Assembly: GCA_038373865.1 (NCBI GenBank)
Contig: JAXGGA010003953.1
Location: forward strand, 1 to 64,000
Length of the DNA stretch: 64,000 nucleotides
From: Uloborus plumipes
Taxonomy: Eukaryota; Arthropoda; Arachnida; Araneae; Uloboridae
Reading direction: 5' to 3'
Positions 37,501-49,653 of this stretch are shown here, piece after piece. The translations under genes and the position numbers were made by a program. Each line of letters begins with the position of its first letter. Position 1 is the stretch's first letter. The notes beneath the pieces were generated by a model, which made no database searches, was not told where the DNA came from, and was given only the letters and a program-made list of their open reading frames with translations.

Positions 37501-37840
37501 CGTATGATAAGGCAAACCACTCAGCAAAATTACGATAAAGGTCATTAGGGCAGAAACTAGGTCATGGGATATTATCCAAAAAAGATTCAATTATGCGCAA
37601 AGTTTCTCAGCAGCAGTAGCTATCTATAAATAAGTTATTTTATAAAATTGCATATATATGATCATATATATCTTGTGGAGCGTTAATAAGAAAACACTAA
37701 ATGGTAATTAAAATAGTAAACTCATATTTAGCATAATTAACTAAGTTGGCATACTAACTACTATTTGCATATTTAAAAACAGCTACAACGATTTTTAAGT
37801 TATATTTTTAAATAATCATATAAAAAATTTTTGTTTTAAA
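34546..37840. other. No gene recognised
   Basis: Long AT-rich stretch. Local features: duplicated TTTTAATTACTAATA at 34680-34716 and A20 at 37163-37182. Short ORFs (for example 35454-35657, starting with ATG) have no recognisable content. Confidence 0.45.
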
Positions 37841-38587
37841 CAGGGCTGCGGAGTAGGAGGAAAAATGGCCGACTCCGACTCCGACTCCGGTATTTTAAAA
37901 CTTGCAACTCCGACTCCCGACTAATGATTTTTTTTATTATTTTTTTTAACCCAAATGTGAAGAGGGAAAAACATTAAACAAAGGCTGAAATACTAAGTCC
38001 ATTTTTAAAAGTTTCATTTTTATTCATGGTCGTAGCCAGGACTCACTTTAGGGGGGGGGGGTAGCAAACTGGGGTATCCCAGTTGGAGGTCATGCTAGGT
38101 CATTGTGACCTCTCAAAAAGTTTAATTTTCTCAAGAATTCTCGCAGGTAATTTCATCACATTTACCTCAATTCTCGGGGGTCACTGTGACCCTCTAAAAA
38201 GTCCATTTTCTCCAGAGCAAAAGACAAGTGCCGTTCTTGTCATTTGACTCCGTACAAAACTAATCCTTTTCTTGTTAAATGGCCAGACTTTATTTTAACA
38301 CATTGGATTTTTGCTGCAAATATTTTTTATTCACTTTCATAAGCCCAAACATAGCAATTTGTTTCACAAAGCAGACCCGCCACTTTGAAGCCCTTTTTAA
38401 TGATCCTAGATGCTTAGGATTTGGACATTGGACGCTGAAAATTTGTATCTGTTAGTTTCAAAGATATGTTTTCACCTCCATAAAATTTCATCCAAATCGG
38501 AGGTAGTCGGAGTCAACATGTTTTTCAGCGACTCCGACTCTAACTCCTTTGGTCCAAAATCAGTTCGACTCCGACTCCGCAGCCCTG
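37841..38587. mobile_element. Non-autonomous hAT element with CAGGGCTGCGGAGT ends
   Basis: Ends CAGGGCTGCGGAGT and ACTCCGCAGCCCTG, with a perfect 8-bp target duplication GTTTTAAA (37833-37840 and 38588-38595). Subterminal GACTCCGACTCC repeats occur at both ends (37870-37920, 38527-38576). A G13 run with GTCGTAGCCAGGA at about 38028-38062 may be the end of a further nested element. No transposase. Confidence 0.88.
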
Positions 38588-38595
38588 GTTTTAAA

Positions 38596-41500
38596 GTTAA
38601 ATATGAAGTTTTTTATTGTTGTTAAATAAGCGTATTATTTCCGGGCTGTATTATGAAATTTAACAATTAATATGAAGTGTATTAAAGTAATCAACAGGCA
38701 AATCTTACTTTTTTTTCTGCATTATTTTGCAATAATTTTTAACTAAGCGATTCTTTACATTGTATTCAATGGAAAAAAAATTAAATGCACCAATAATGAG
38801 CTATGTACCAGTAATAGTGTAAAAAGTCAGCTGCACAAATGGGAAAAAAAAAAGCCTTTAAGATGTTTAATGGAAACAAAGGGAATAATTCCTGATTGGT
38901 TGAAATTGTCCATATCTTCTTTATAAGGTCAGTCGCTCTTTTTCACGTTGTGTTTAAACTGTATATTTTTGCATTGGAATTCGTTTATATATTTAATTAA
39001 ATGTTTTATTTTATGCATGCAATGCTTAAGAAAAAAGGAAACTTGTTCTAGTACTTAAATAGTAGACTATTGTAGCGCCATATACTGATTACTTAATCTA
39101 TATAAGTGGATGTTGCACCATTACTTTAACACAAACTGATTTCAGTTTGATTTATTCTTTAATTATACTTTCTCCATGCTTTTATTAAACTTTATGATTT
39201 GAGAATCAGAACAAGCAACAAGCCGTCGGAGAATTAACATTTGTGACCCATTACTGTTAGACTTGTAGCTTGGCACTTATAAAATAAAGACCTATAAAAA
39301 CTGCATGATTTTTTTATGGCTGTACTTATTATTAGTTTAATTCATTGAAAAAAATGAGCTCTTTTTGTATTAAGCATGCATAATTAATTTACCCAGTTCA
39401 ATTGAGCTCACTAAAAAATTCGTATTTAAAATTTAGTCTTATATTCAATAGAGTATCAAGAAGGTTCAACATTTATTAATTTGTACATTAAAATTTACAT
39501 TTGATGAGTTTAGGTACAAATAATGATATATAAGAATTCTAATAATGGTTGATAACTCATCTTATTACAGAATTCTTAAAATCTTTTATAGTAAGTGACT
39601 TAGTGTCGACAAGTGATCCATTACAGGTGCATTCACCTCACAGTAATGTAAAAAAATAAGTTAATGTGAAATTCGTCTGCATAGTAGGCAGTTTCAATTG
39701 TGAAACACTGGTTAGTTGCTTTTTTGTGGCTTTGTTATTAATAGACCTCTCATTCTCAATCGCATTGTGATGAAAGCAGTTATCCGGCCACTCAACCCCT
39801 TCGATTTTCTCTGCCGTATCAGAAAATGAAATATGTCTCTACATTTGGCTTGTTCAATACAGACATCATTCTTGGGGAAGGTAGCTCTTTCTTGTTTTTA
39901 TTCTTTGCAGGTGTAGCCGAAATTTAAGTGCGTATTTTGCTCAAAAGGTGTAAAACTGTTCAGCTTGGGTAAATGTATAAGTAGACCTATGCTGATAATT
40001 TCTGTAGTATTTCCATTAGGTATAAATTTTATTTACCTGGAAAATTATAAGAAATCGAGTAATTTCAAACGGCTTACTTATTTTCGTCAATTTTACTTTT
40101 TAGTCTCTGTGTACAGCAATTAAAAAACAAGTCCTAAAATGATGGTCCACATTTTATTTTAAATATGATTTCATAATGTATGATCATGCTTTAAATGTTG
40201 TCGGCCAGAATAGAATATTAGTCAAAGCTCTTGAGATTTCTGAACTTATCCATAAGTTTTATTTATCTGTTAGATTTAAAGACAAAAAAAAAAGATGTTG
40301 GATAAGAAATGTCGCTAAGCTTGGAGACATTTTGCGATTCCTCGAAAATTTGCAGCTTAAAAATGTCGCTAAAAATGATGCCAACTTTGCGATATCTCTT
40401 TAACGTCTCGTCTATCCCGTTGGCACAATATTAAATGGTGCATTTAACAGACAGGTGACGTTTTCAAAACAAAGATAGTTTTAAGCGAAAAATAGTGCAA
40501 TAATCGCCAAATTAGGCAACACACCGATTTTAGCACGAAAAAACGGAAAAATGTGACCGTTTACAAATTTGTTGCATTGAAATTACGTATTTGCTCCCAT
40601 AAATAATTATATTTTAGTCTAAAATAGCATCAAATGGAGAATGTCTTAAAAAACGAATACTGCATTTTTCTCAGTTAACTTGGCATGACACTTTAAATGC
40701 GACTGAAAACTTCTAAAAAGACGCAGTATTTGAGGTTTATGCTTTTAAAGCAAAACTCATTTCTTCATAAAACGAAACATTTCTGCATTTGTGAAAAGTT
40801 CCCATGTAGTTCATTACAAAATGCTTATCTTGAAATGTGGAGCAAATAAAAATCTTATTCAGGGGCGAATGTGTTTATAATGTAATCATTGTTACCTCAA
40901 CGCATCTTTGTTCCCCATTTTAAGCGTCTTTGCAAAGATCGTATCATTGTCTTCGCATTTAAGAAGCAATTTTGAGGAGACGTCTGTAAATTTTCCCGAG
41001 GAAAGTACAAAACATTTGAATTTTTCTAGTCTTAGAAATGCTGTAAAGATAAATATCGTGGACTAAAATGCTACATGTTCGTCCTTAACAGCTGAAAATG
41101 CTATTTTAAACTGCAGCCATTTTGGAAAGGTAATGCGCCCGGGAAAGAAGTTAAATATTAGATTTGTTGCACTTGGGCTTGTTTGAAGTAAGATAAGAAA
41201 TGTTGTTTTAACATATATATTTTTGAAGAATTAGTTATTTTAGTACAATTATTTCCTTTTTTTCCTATAGCGTTAGTATTAAGATTTAAATTAATTTTCA
41301 TATTCATATTCATCATTATTTGTATTTTTTTCAATTTATTTATCTACTTACATTAAAAACTGAGTATCTTTCTATCTATCTTTCTTTCCCCCCCCCCTAT
41401 CTATGTCACGCTTCTTTCTCCTGAACGCCAATGAACTTTAAGTCGAACCAGGTACCAAAATATAGGTAATTTTTCAGGCTTCATTAGTTTCAATTTACAT

Positions 41501-41800
41501 AATTATACGATTTTAATTAACGAAGATATCAATTAATAAGTAGTCAAATTTAAGGCGATTAAGCTTAATAAATGATTAAATATGAAATCAATTGTTGCAA
41601 AACGTGGTTGCTATGAAACAGTAATAAAAATGATAATGAGAATTTGGAATGAAGGCTTAACTAAATCAAACACGAAACTCATAAGCGGGCCACTTACGTA
41701 GTATTTTTATCGCTAGCTACTTGTAATATTTTGAAACATTCATTTGTTGAAAAGCCATCTACTTATATTAAAAACTGATAACCAATATCTGCTTCTGTAC
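38596..41800. other. No gene recognised
   Basis: About 3.2 kb. 40300-41150 has somewhat less A/T and repeated GTCGCTAA and TTTGCGAT words, possibly an old repeat, but no terminal structure was found. Confidence 0.4.
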
Positions 41801-41821
41801 CTTGAGCGAGCAGAACTTGCT

Positions 41822-42000
41822 GTAACTTTCCTCACCATCTTGAAGGCGCGAAGTGCCCGTATGCAACAACTCAATAATTCGAATGATTTTTTTGATGCAG
41901 GAAAAAAGAAAAAGCGCCTCTTAGAGGGGCGCCTTGGTGGAGAGTAGTTTCTTGAAATTTTCCTCACTACTATCAAGGCACGAAGTGCCCGTGCAACGCC
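41822..42000. repeat. Direct duplication around GCGAAGTGCCCGT
   Basis: TTTCCTCACCATCTTGAAGG-CGCGAAGTGCCCGT (41827-41860) is repeated as TTTCCTCACTACTATCAAGG-CACGAAGTGCCCGT (41958-41991), then GCAACGCCGGGC. An inverted GCGCCTC/GAGGGGCGC lies between. Probably part of a transposon tail. Confidence 0.5.
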
Positions 42001-42104
42001 GGGCCACGTGCGTGGTATGTCTTGAAATCTAATGAGCATTAAATTCAAATAATGTAACATCAGATTGAGGTAAGAGTTAGAGAGGGGTGACGTTACGCAT
42101 CAAC

Positions 42105-42310
42105 ATGCCGCCGCAAGAAGCTAATCTAGCTGCCATGGCAGCTAGTTTTTATATAATGGTTGCCAAAAAGAAAAGAAGACAATTGCAATTGCGTCAGGAA
42201 AAATTGAAACTACATACTATCCCAAACAATGAGGCGCAATCATTAAATACAATTCACAGAAGAAATATTAGTCAAAGAATTTTTATTGCAAATGAGTATA
42301 ATAATAAACA
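42105..42310 (+). CDS. Candidate 5' coding exon, unrecognised protein
   Basis: ATG at 42105 (MPPQEANLAAMAASFYIMV) is followed by a basic KKKRR stretch and a Gln/Leu/Lys-rich segment, then IHRRNISQRIFIANEYNNK. The frame meets TGA at 42312, but a consensus-like splice donor GTGAGT begins at 42311, so an exon of 68 codons plus 2 nt is plausible. The basic N-terminus would suit a DNA-binding protein. A PIF/Harbinger-type transposase N-terminus is one possibility, but the match is too weak to name. No downstream exon was found in the next 800 bp. Confidence 0.28.
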
Positions 42311-42316
42311 GTGAGT

Positions 42317-43119
42317 GAAATACAAAATGGGTTTAAATTTTCAGATAAAATCAAAATGTGTTCAATTTACTTTGACAAATATAAAATAGGGTGCACCATA
42401 ATTATAGATAATTTTTAATTTATAAAAATTTTAAATAGGTACTGTTTACTCAGTTCCTGCGGATTGCGAAGGAATCCGAGCTCGCTCACATTCCACAAAG
42501 ATATTTGTCTATATTATATTTAAAAAGTCTTATATTTAAAAAGGCGTTTTTTTCAATATGAATATTTAAGGAAACATTTTTGGTTTTCATACATTTAAAG
42601 AGGACAGCTTATAGTTAAAAAAGGACTACAAGGAACTATTAATTATTTTGGGACCTCACATGTTTATTTAACGTATTAAAAATTACAAGTTTGAAAATGT
42701 TATATTTCTTACCGGTAGGAATGGAAAGGAGAATAAAAACATGAAAGTAAAAAAAAAAAAAAATTCCCGTATTGTATAATCGACTGAAATTAAAACTAAT
42801 GGAGCGCTTAAGATACTTTTCAGTTTCAGAGTAGCTATTACAGTTTTTACTGCAGTATTTACTGAAGTAATATTTTTCGTTTCTTCGTCTTTCTAATGCG
42901 GGAAAATTTGTTTTAGTATTTCTATAACATGCGGGTCTGTTTTACAGTATCGTATATTTTAATAAAGCGGTACAAACCTTTCGTTTATGTACACGGTTGA
43001 AGAAATTTAAACTAAGAGACCCACCATGACCAAGCGTTCGGGGTAAAAATTATATATTTTCAATAAATATCGTGAAGGTACTTTTTACTTGAAAACATCA
43101 TAGTCGAAGAAATGGTCTA
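42317..43119. other. No feature recognised
   Basis: AT-rich; A-run at about 42750-42763. No exon partner for 42105-42310 was found. Confidence 0.4.
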
Positions 43120-45050
43120 AAAAGGGCCACCACTTTCATTTTGGCACCTAAAAGTTACCTGTTTCCTCAAAATGGATAATTTTAGTGTCAGTATTTTTAA
43201 AAACATTACTGTAGGTTACACACTGCTTAAAACAATTAAAGGATATTGTAAGTTTTATATAAAAGAAAAAGTCAAAGAGAAATTTTTTAACAGAAAATGG
43301 AAAAAATAAGCTACGAAAAATGCAATTCCTTTGCACTTTTCAAACTCCAGAGTATGCTAATTTTGAGTTTGACGTCAGAAACGACGCTTTAGAGGTAGCG
43401 AATAAAATTCGGATTTCAACTTACTGAGGACTTAAGCGAAAAGTAATGATTTACAAATGCACGTTTATGGCAAAAGCAATGTTGTAGACGCAAAATAATG
43501 CCAAAACAGATCGATAATTAATGAAAGCGACCGAGTTATGCCAAAATGTAGATACCACTTTTTTTTAAACCCATTTATGCCCAGTGTCTTAAAAACGGGA
43601 TGCTTGTTAGTTACTGTATACGAAAACCTGTAATGGGTACGTTATTTTACTTTAAAGCTGTTTTTCACAAGTTAAATAGTCCTTCTTCTTGAGGAAACCA
43701 GTTAGAGCCACTATTTGGCCATCGGAGTTTATTTATTGACAGCTATTTTCAGACAAATCAGTCAAGCATTGATCCAGCATGGGTAGTCTAGTTACAGAAA
43801 GTAAGTTTTTTTTGCAACCTTTTTTTTCATAAAATCAAATTAATTTTAAATGATTTGCTTAAAATTGATCACAGAGGCCATCTATAATGTTACTTTGCAC
43901 GAGTAAAGTCAAGTAAGGCCGTATTTTGCCCACATATCTGCAAAATATCCCATAAACAGGACGTTAAATAACTTAATAAATATGGCAATGGCGAACTATT
44001 TTAAGCCTAAAATGTATGTAAACCATTCCAAGTAAGAGTTTTAAGCAGATAAAAATTGAAAAAAATTGTTAAAAAAAACTTGGGCATAAATGGGTTAACA
44101 GTACTTTCTTTCGACTACTGTCCCACGATTTCGACTCAAACTCTCCGAAGTTGGCTGCATACTGTAGGTGTGAATGCTTATTGTCAATGGCATGTGTTAT
44201 GTTAACAACAAAGCACTGTCGCGCGCCCAGGGAGTGGGAAATAGAGCCAGTGAATTAGTAGCGAAGACCATACTTCCGGCTAAACCGAATCTATTCATTC
44301 CACGCATGAACGCAGAACTATTTTTAGTGCTATGTTTAACCTAGATGAAAATATGCATATTATCAGTATGCACAAAAAGGTACACGTCAGAGAAATTAAT
44401 AATCCATATGTACACACATTCACCGTCTCCGTTTCCCTCACCCTGGGAGCAGGATGGAGTAGTTTGAGAATATAACGATTCATTTGCGTTTGTGTCATAC
44501 TTAGTATTAAAAAAAAACTGAGAAAATATGATGAAAGCTAGGCAAAACTAAAACTATTAAAAATCAAGGAACAATATTGATTGGTTGTAATATTTTATTT
44601 CAAAAACTTGAGGTGGTGTGAAGCAAGATTAAGCAATCATTTATTTATTTATCCAATGATACATGAACATCCAATGAGTGCGAATTGTTTCAAATGTAAA
44701 ATTCTGTTTTTTATTCTCAACACGTGATTGTCTGCAATATCAAAAGGAAGCTAAGAACACCTGAAAATAGATGTAAACAAAGCGTAATAAATTACATTTT
44801 ACGACGCTTCCATATTTTCTTACATTTTCGGCCCTCCCATACACCTTGAGAGAGGACTTTTTATAACTCTTAAAATGTTAGATCATGCGTTCAATTTACA
44901 AACGCGTTTCAGATATAAGAACACAACAATACAAAACATAAACTGGTAGGCATGAAATTTTTAATTTCGTAATCTTAGATATATTACAATTCTCAAAACA
45001 ATGTAAAGGATAGTTGAAATTTTATTTAAAATTAAAAGGTCTAAAGAACT
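43120..45050. repeat. Tandem duplication 2, unit 1
   Basis: Shares a backbone with 45105-46580: CTTTCATTTTGG, AACAGAAAATGGAAAAAA, TTGACGTCAGAAACGACGCT, CTCTCCGAAGTTGGCTGCAT, AGGGAGTGGGAAATAGAGCC. This unit contains a TTAA insertion (43566-44098) that unit 2 lacks. TGCTTAAAACAATTAAAGGATA-like words occur twice per unit. Confidence 0.85.
43566..44098. mobile_element. TTAA-flanked MITE 3 (piggyBac-like)
   Basis: The ends CCCATTTATGCCCA and, inverted, CCCATTTATGCCCA are identical. The right flank is TTAA (44095-44098); the left reads TAAA, one change from TTAA. Unit 2 has the empty site CTTTTCTTTAACAGC with TTAA at 45538-45541. 533 bp, no transposase. Confidence 0.88.
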
Positions 45051-45104
45051 TTCTTTACAGAAAACGGTAGAAAGAAGCTATAAATGCAATTTTGTACGAA
45101 GTGG

Positions 45105-46580
45105 CAAAACTACTTTCATTTTGGTTCCTAAAGGTTACCTGTTCACTCAACATGGATAATTTTAGTGCAGTAATTTTTAAAAACCTTACTGCAGGTGACA
45201 CACTGCTTAAAGCAATTAAAGGATATGGTAAGTTTTATATATAAAAAAAAGGTCCAAGAGCATTTTTTAACAGAAAATGGAAAAAAATGAGCTTAAAATT
45301 TAAAAAGCAATTCTTTTTCTTTTTTCAAACTCCAGAGTATGCTAATTTTTAGTTTGACGTCAGAAACGACGCTTTAGAGGTGGCGAATGAAATTCGGATT
45401 TCAACTTGCGAAGAGCATTGATTTTCAAATGCAGGGTTTATGGCAAGGGCAAGATTATAGACTCGAAATCATGCCGAAAAAGATCGATAATTAACGTAAG
45501 CCACCCACATATGCCGAAATATGGATACCACTTTTCTTTAACAGCGCTTTCATTCGGCTACTGTACCACAATTTCGACTTAAACTCTCCGAAGTTGGCTG
45601 CATGCTGTAGATGTGTACGCTTATTGTCAATGGCATGTGTTACGTTAGCAACAAAGCACTGTCCGAGCCCAGGGAATGGGAAATAGAGCCAGTGAACTAG
45701 CGGTGAAGACCATCATACCGGCACCATCAAATCTATCCATTTCGCGTATGAACGCAGTAACAGTTTAAGTGCTGTTTCCTCCAGATAAAAGTACTCATCC
45801 CAAGTAGCACACTTCGTTTTTTAAAGGTTGTAAAATGGTTATTAACATTGTGACAACGGATTAAAAACGTTTATAAAACGTTAAAACGTTTTTTGTGCTA
45901 CCTGGGACATTATTAGTTTGAACAAAAAAAAAAGGGGGGACAAGCAGAGAAAAGAACACCGCGACATGCATTTGTTCGTTAATTCACCGTCTCTATTTCC
46001 CTCACCCTGGGAGCAAGTTGGAGTAGTCTGAGAATATAAAGATTCATTTGCTTTTGTGTCATACTTAGTATTAAAATAAAAAATTCTGAGAAAATATAGT
46101 GAAAATTAGGCAAAACTCTAACTTTTAAAAGCACGGAACAATATTGATTGGCTGTAATCCTTCATTTCAAAAACTTGAGATGGTCTGAAGCTAGCTTAAG
46201 TTATTATTTATTTAATTATCCAATGATGCATGAACATCCAATGAGCGCGATTTGTTTCAAATGTATAATGCTCATTTTTATGCTCTACCCGTTACTGTCT
46301 GCAACTTTAAAAAGAAGCACCGAACACCTGAAACATAATGAAAATCCATGTTGACAATTTGCGACGCTTCTTGATTTTCTTTCGTTTTCGGCCCTCCCAT
46401 ACACTTCAAGAGAGAACCTTCTGTAATACACTGAGTTGGAGCAGCACGTATCTGCTGTACAAACGCATTTCAGATATATGAACACAACAATACAAAGCAT
46501 AAACTCGCAGTCATGAAATTTTTAATTTTGTAATTTTAGATATATTACACTGCTCAAAACAATATAAAGGATAGCATTTT
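45105..46580. repeat. Tandem duplication 2, unit 2
   Basis: Backbone as in 43120-45050. It lacks the TTAA insertion but has a CCCAAGTAGCAC MITE (45799-45906) absent from unit 1 near 44355-44360. Divergence between units is moderate, with scattered substitutions and small indels. Confidence 0.85.
45799..45906 (+). mobile_element. CCCAAGTAGCAC MITE, copy 3
   Basis: 108 bp; ends CCCAAGTAGCAC and GTGCTACCTGGG. It is absent from the matching place in unit 1 of the duplication (TATGCATATTATCAG, about 44353), so it inserted after, or independently of, the duplication. Confidence 0.8.
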
Positions 46581-46584
46581 GGAA

Positions 46585-49221
46585 CCTTTTAGTATTTTAA
46601 TTTCTTATGCAAAATACTGCTATAATTTTGTATTTAATTAATTTTGTTGTTAACGAATTTGCATTTTTTACACAAAAGACCCTTGAAGTCACTAACTACC
46701 CTAGAGTGGTAAAAAAGGGGATGTTGCAACTTTTGTACAAGAGAATTTGATGGAAAATGTATCGAAAAAGGTCATTAGTGTTTAAAATTCACTTGCAAAA
46801 ATGGTTTGTTTCAGGTCTTTAACAGCTGTAAATAAATCTACAGTTACTGTAAGTTTTGCTCTAAAATTATGATTTTTAATGCAAAAACTAAATTTTACTT
46901 TCATTGCGTCTTTTTTCTTATTTTATCATTAAAAAATGTGTGAACTTATAAAATGCATGTAATATTTAATAATTATAACATATTTATGAGAGGAAACACT
47001 GGGGTCGTTTATGAGTGTAACCGAAATGGGAGGGACCCACGAGGTTATGCTTACTTTATCTATTTCTAATATTTATTCAGTTTTTCTTCATTTCAAAGTG
47101 CATCTCCCTTTTTCACTAATCAAAGTAAATTTTCTTGCCTTAAATGAAAAAAAAAACTGTACAGAAATGATTCCCATTACAATTGCAATGCATCCAAACG
47201 TTTATACTATGCATTGAGTGAAGCATTTTACTTGCAAAAAAATTCCACCTTAAGTTACTCTTTTAATTTAAAATCTCGGACAGTTGTACAAACTTTATAT
47301 TTGAAATACCAAATCTTTAATTCCGGACTTTATACGCTCCTAAATAATCTAAGCTCACACTGTACTTTGAAGTTAAGTAGTATTTACGATGAAACTTTTC
47401 TAGGATTAAGCACTAAATCTTTAAAGTGGAATTGTTTTCCATAAGCTTTGGTGTTGCTAAAATTAAGGAACTGCTAATTTCAGACTGCAACTAGTCATTA
47501 TGTGAAATACTTGGAGGATACAGGGATTAAAATAGTAGTGCAATGTTGTTCTTCAGTTACTTGGAATTATATTTTTATATTTGAAATATGGATGTTGCAT
47601 TAAGTCTATATATAATAACAACTCTGAAGAATAAATTTAAGAAAGCAAATACCGGAAGGGGAAAGATTCTAGCAGTACAACTTTTTATTTTAAATTAAGA
47701 GAACGGGTCTAAAAGCAGAGTTTATAACACATAGATAAACATATAAATCAAAATATTTTTTGGTAGTTTTAGCATAAATACTTTTACGAAAATGTTTTTC
47801 AGATTCATGATAAAGTAAGCATTTTTCAGACTTATGATAGAGCAACAGTTGCATGATTATGTCAGTAGCTGATCCTTCAAGAAACAAAGTCACTTGGCAA
47901 GCTTTGAATATATTGCTCACTATTTTAATTTATGACAGCGATCCATTAGAAACAGCTGCTGCTTCTTTAATGGCTTACCTTATATTGTTTTCGAAACAAT
48001 ATTCAGTGTTCATCATTTTCAAGGAAATTAAAAACGGGTAACCCTGCTAAAAATTTCACTCTATAAAAATGTTATGAAAGTTTTATTTTTCCATGTTTTT
48101 TACTGAAAAGTACCTTCAGTTATTCATTGAGCTGTAGCATTTCCAATATTTGAGAGGTCCAAGAAATTGTACAGGCACTAAAACAATCGTACAAGACATA
48201 TTTAAAAATTTTCTTTCACGGTAAAAAAAATTCCTAAAATTCACTATTTATCAACGATTTCCATCGTTTCTAATTAAAACCAGGTATTTTTGAAAAAAAA
48301 AAAAATTCCAAGTAGTAGTAAATGTTGATACCGGTGGGAAAATATATTTGGGATAATTCCCGGAAAACGTTTGTATTTCCCCAAAATGAACATTTTAACC
48401 AAATAATAGTGTTCAATTTGTACCTTGGTATTGTTTCAATTCGTTATTAACAGATTGCAGCACATAACTATTGTAAAGTGTGTTCCGTAGCACACACTTA
48501 ACAATAGTTTTAATATGATCTTTATCAAAAATTACATCGTTCACAATCTCAAGAAAGAAAACTAAGTTTTCAAAGTTATTCCCAGCTTCCCAGTTTATGT
48601 AAATTGCTGATTTTATCTCTTCTTATAAAATGTTTTTTTTTTTTTTTTTTTTTTTAAATAATATAACGTAGGCAGAAAAAAAATAGTAAAAAAAGTATGT
48701 ACCCTCTGGGGTCTATCGTAACTTTTAAAGGACGATCTTTCTTTCCTTAATAAAAAAAATTATTTTTACATAATATTTTTTTATTATTTTTCCTGTCCAT
48801 TAAACAATGCTTGTAACCAGTATACAAAATATCTTTGGAAGAAAAATGGCAGGAATTATTGGGTTAGGCATTTTTGATTTGTTTTAGGAAATAAGCCGCA
48901 CACTATTCACGTTTAAAAACAAAATTATATTCATATAAAATACTTCGTGACGCTTCTATGCAACACTCACACTCTATACATTGCGCTTTGCTCAGAGCGA
49001 TAATATATGATAAAGCCGAATTTTAAAGCGAGGCTTAGGCGTATGATTAAGCACTTAAAAATGTCGATTAAAAAACTGTTAAAATATAAACAAAATCAAA
49101 TATAAAAAAACAATAAAATAACGTGTATTGAAAAGCCATCAATACAACGAGAGTCAAACTCCATGCAAGTTTGCATTTTATCTTTCTTTTTATAACTGTC
49201 TGCAATACTTCACTTCAAAAG
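46585..49221. other. No gene recognised
   Basis: Consecutive short plus-strand ORFs (47011-47217, 47214-47444, 47853-48041) have no recognisable domain and no consistent splice framework. T23 run at 48633-48655. Confidence 0.4.
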
Positions 49222-49490
49222 GTCTTGATGGTCTCATCGACAAAGGCATCGGACTCGTAACCGGAGGTCCCAGGTGGAATTCTAGCCGGTCAAAGATACA
49301 CCGTGTTCACTAGTGGTGACTGCGTACGTTAAACGTGTTAGTGGGCAAAAAGCCCTCCAAATTTCCATCGATTATTCTGGGGGTGCTGGACCAAGGATTG
49401 CTCAGTTTCTGGTTTGGATTTTAAGAACAGAGCGCTGTTCAGGGGCCCATTCAACCTTTTAAACCACTAGGTGGTAGGTGAGCTAATATT
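49222..49490 (+). mobile_element. tRNA-derived SINE, copy 2
   Basis: A tRNA-like head: D-arm/A-box region TGGTCTCATCG, anticodon arm TCGGA-CTCGTAA-CCGGA with CGT at the anticodon, and a degenerate B box GGTGGAATTC. The shared body follows (GGGGGTGCTGGACC, AAGAACAGAGCGCTGTTCAG, AAACCACTAGGTGGTAGG). The ancestor is probably tRNA-Thr(CGT). RNA polymerase III boxes look too decayed for activity. The tail is not simple poly-A. Confidence 0.75.
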
Positions 49491-49653
49491 TAGAAAAGTG
49501 CCAATTTGAGTCCCAAGAGAATTTTCACTAGTATTTCAATAACTAGTTTAAAAAAAATTTCCCCAGAAAGAAGATAAGGTTCTGCTTTCATTTCATCTAA
49601 TAACATCAGAAAAAAAAATTTTCTTCCGAAAATATTTCTTTCATATGTCAAAA

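Noticed and set aside
47011..47444. Two adjoining plus-strand ORFs that might form a gene
   Set aside because: Different frames joined by a stop overlap, no domain, and chance expectation is high for ORFs of this size in the window.
49222..49295. Possible functional tRNA-Thr gene
   Set aside because: The B box is degenerate, the acceptor stem does not pair, and the sequence continues into a body shared with another copy: a SINE, not a tRNA gene.
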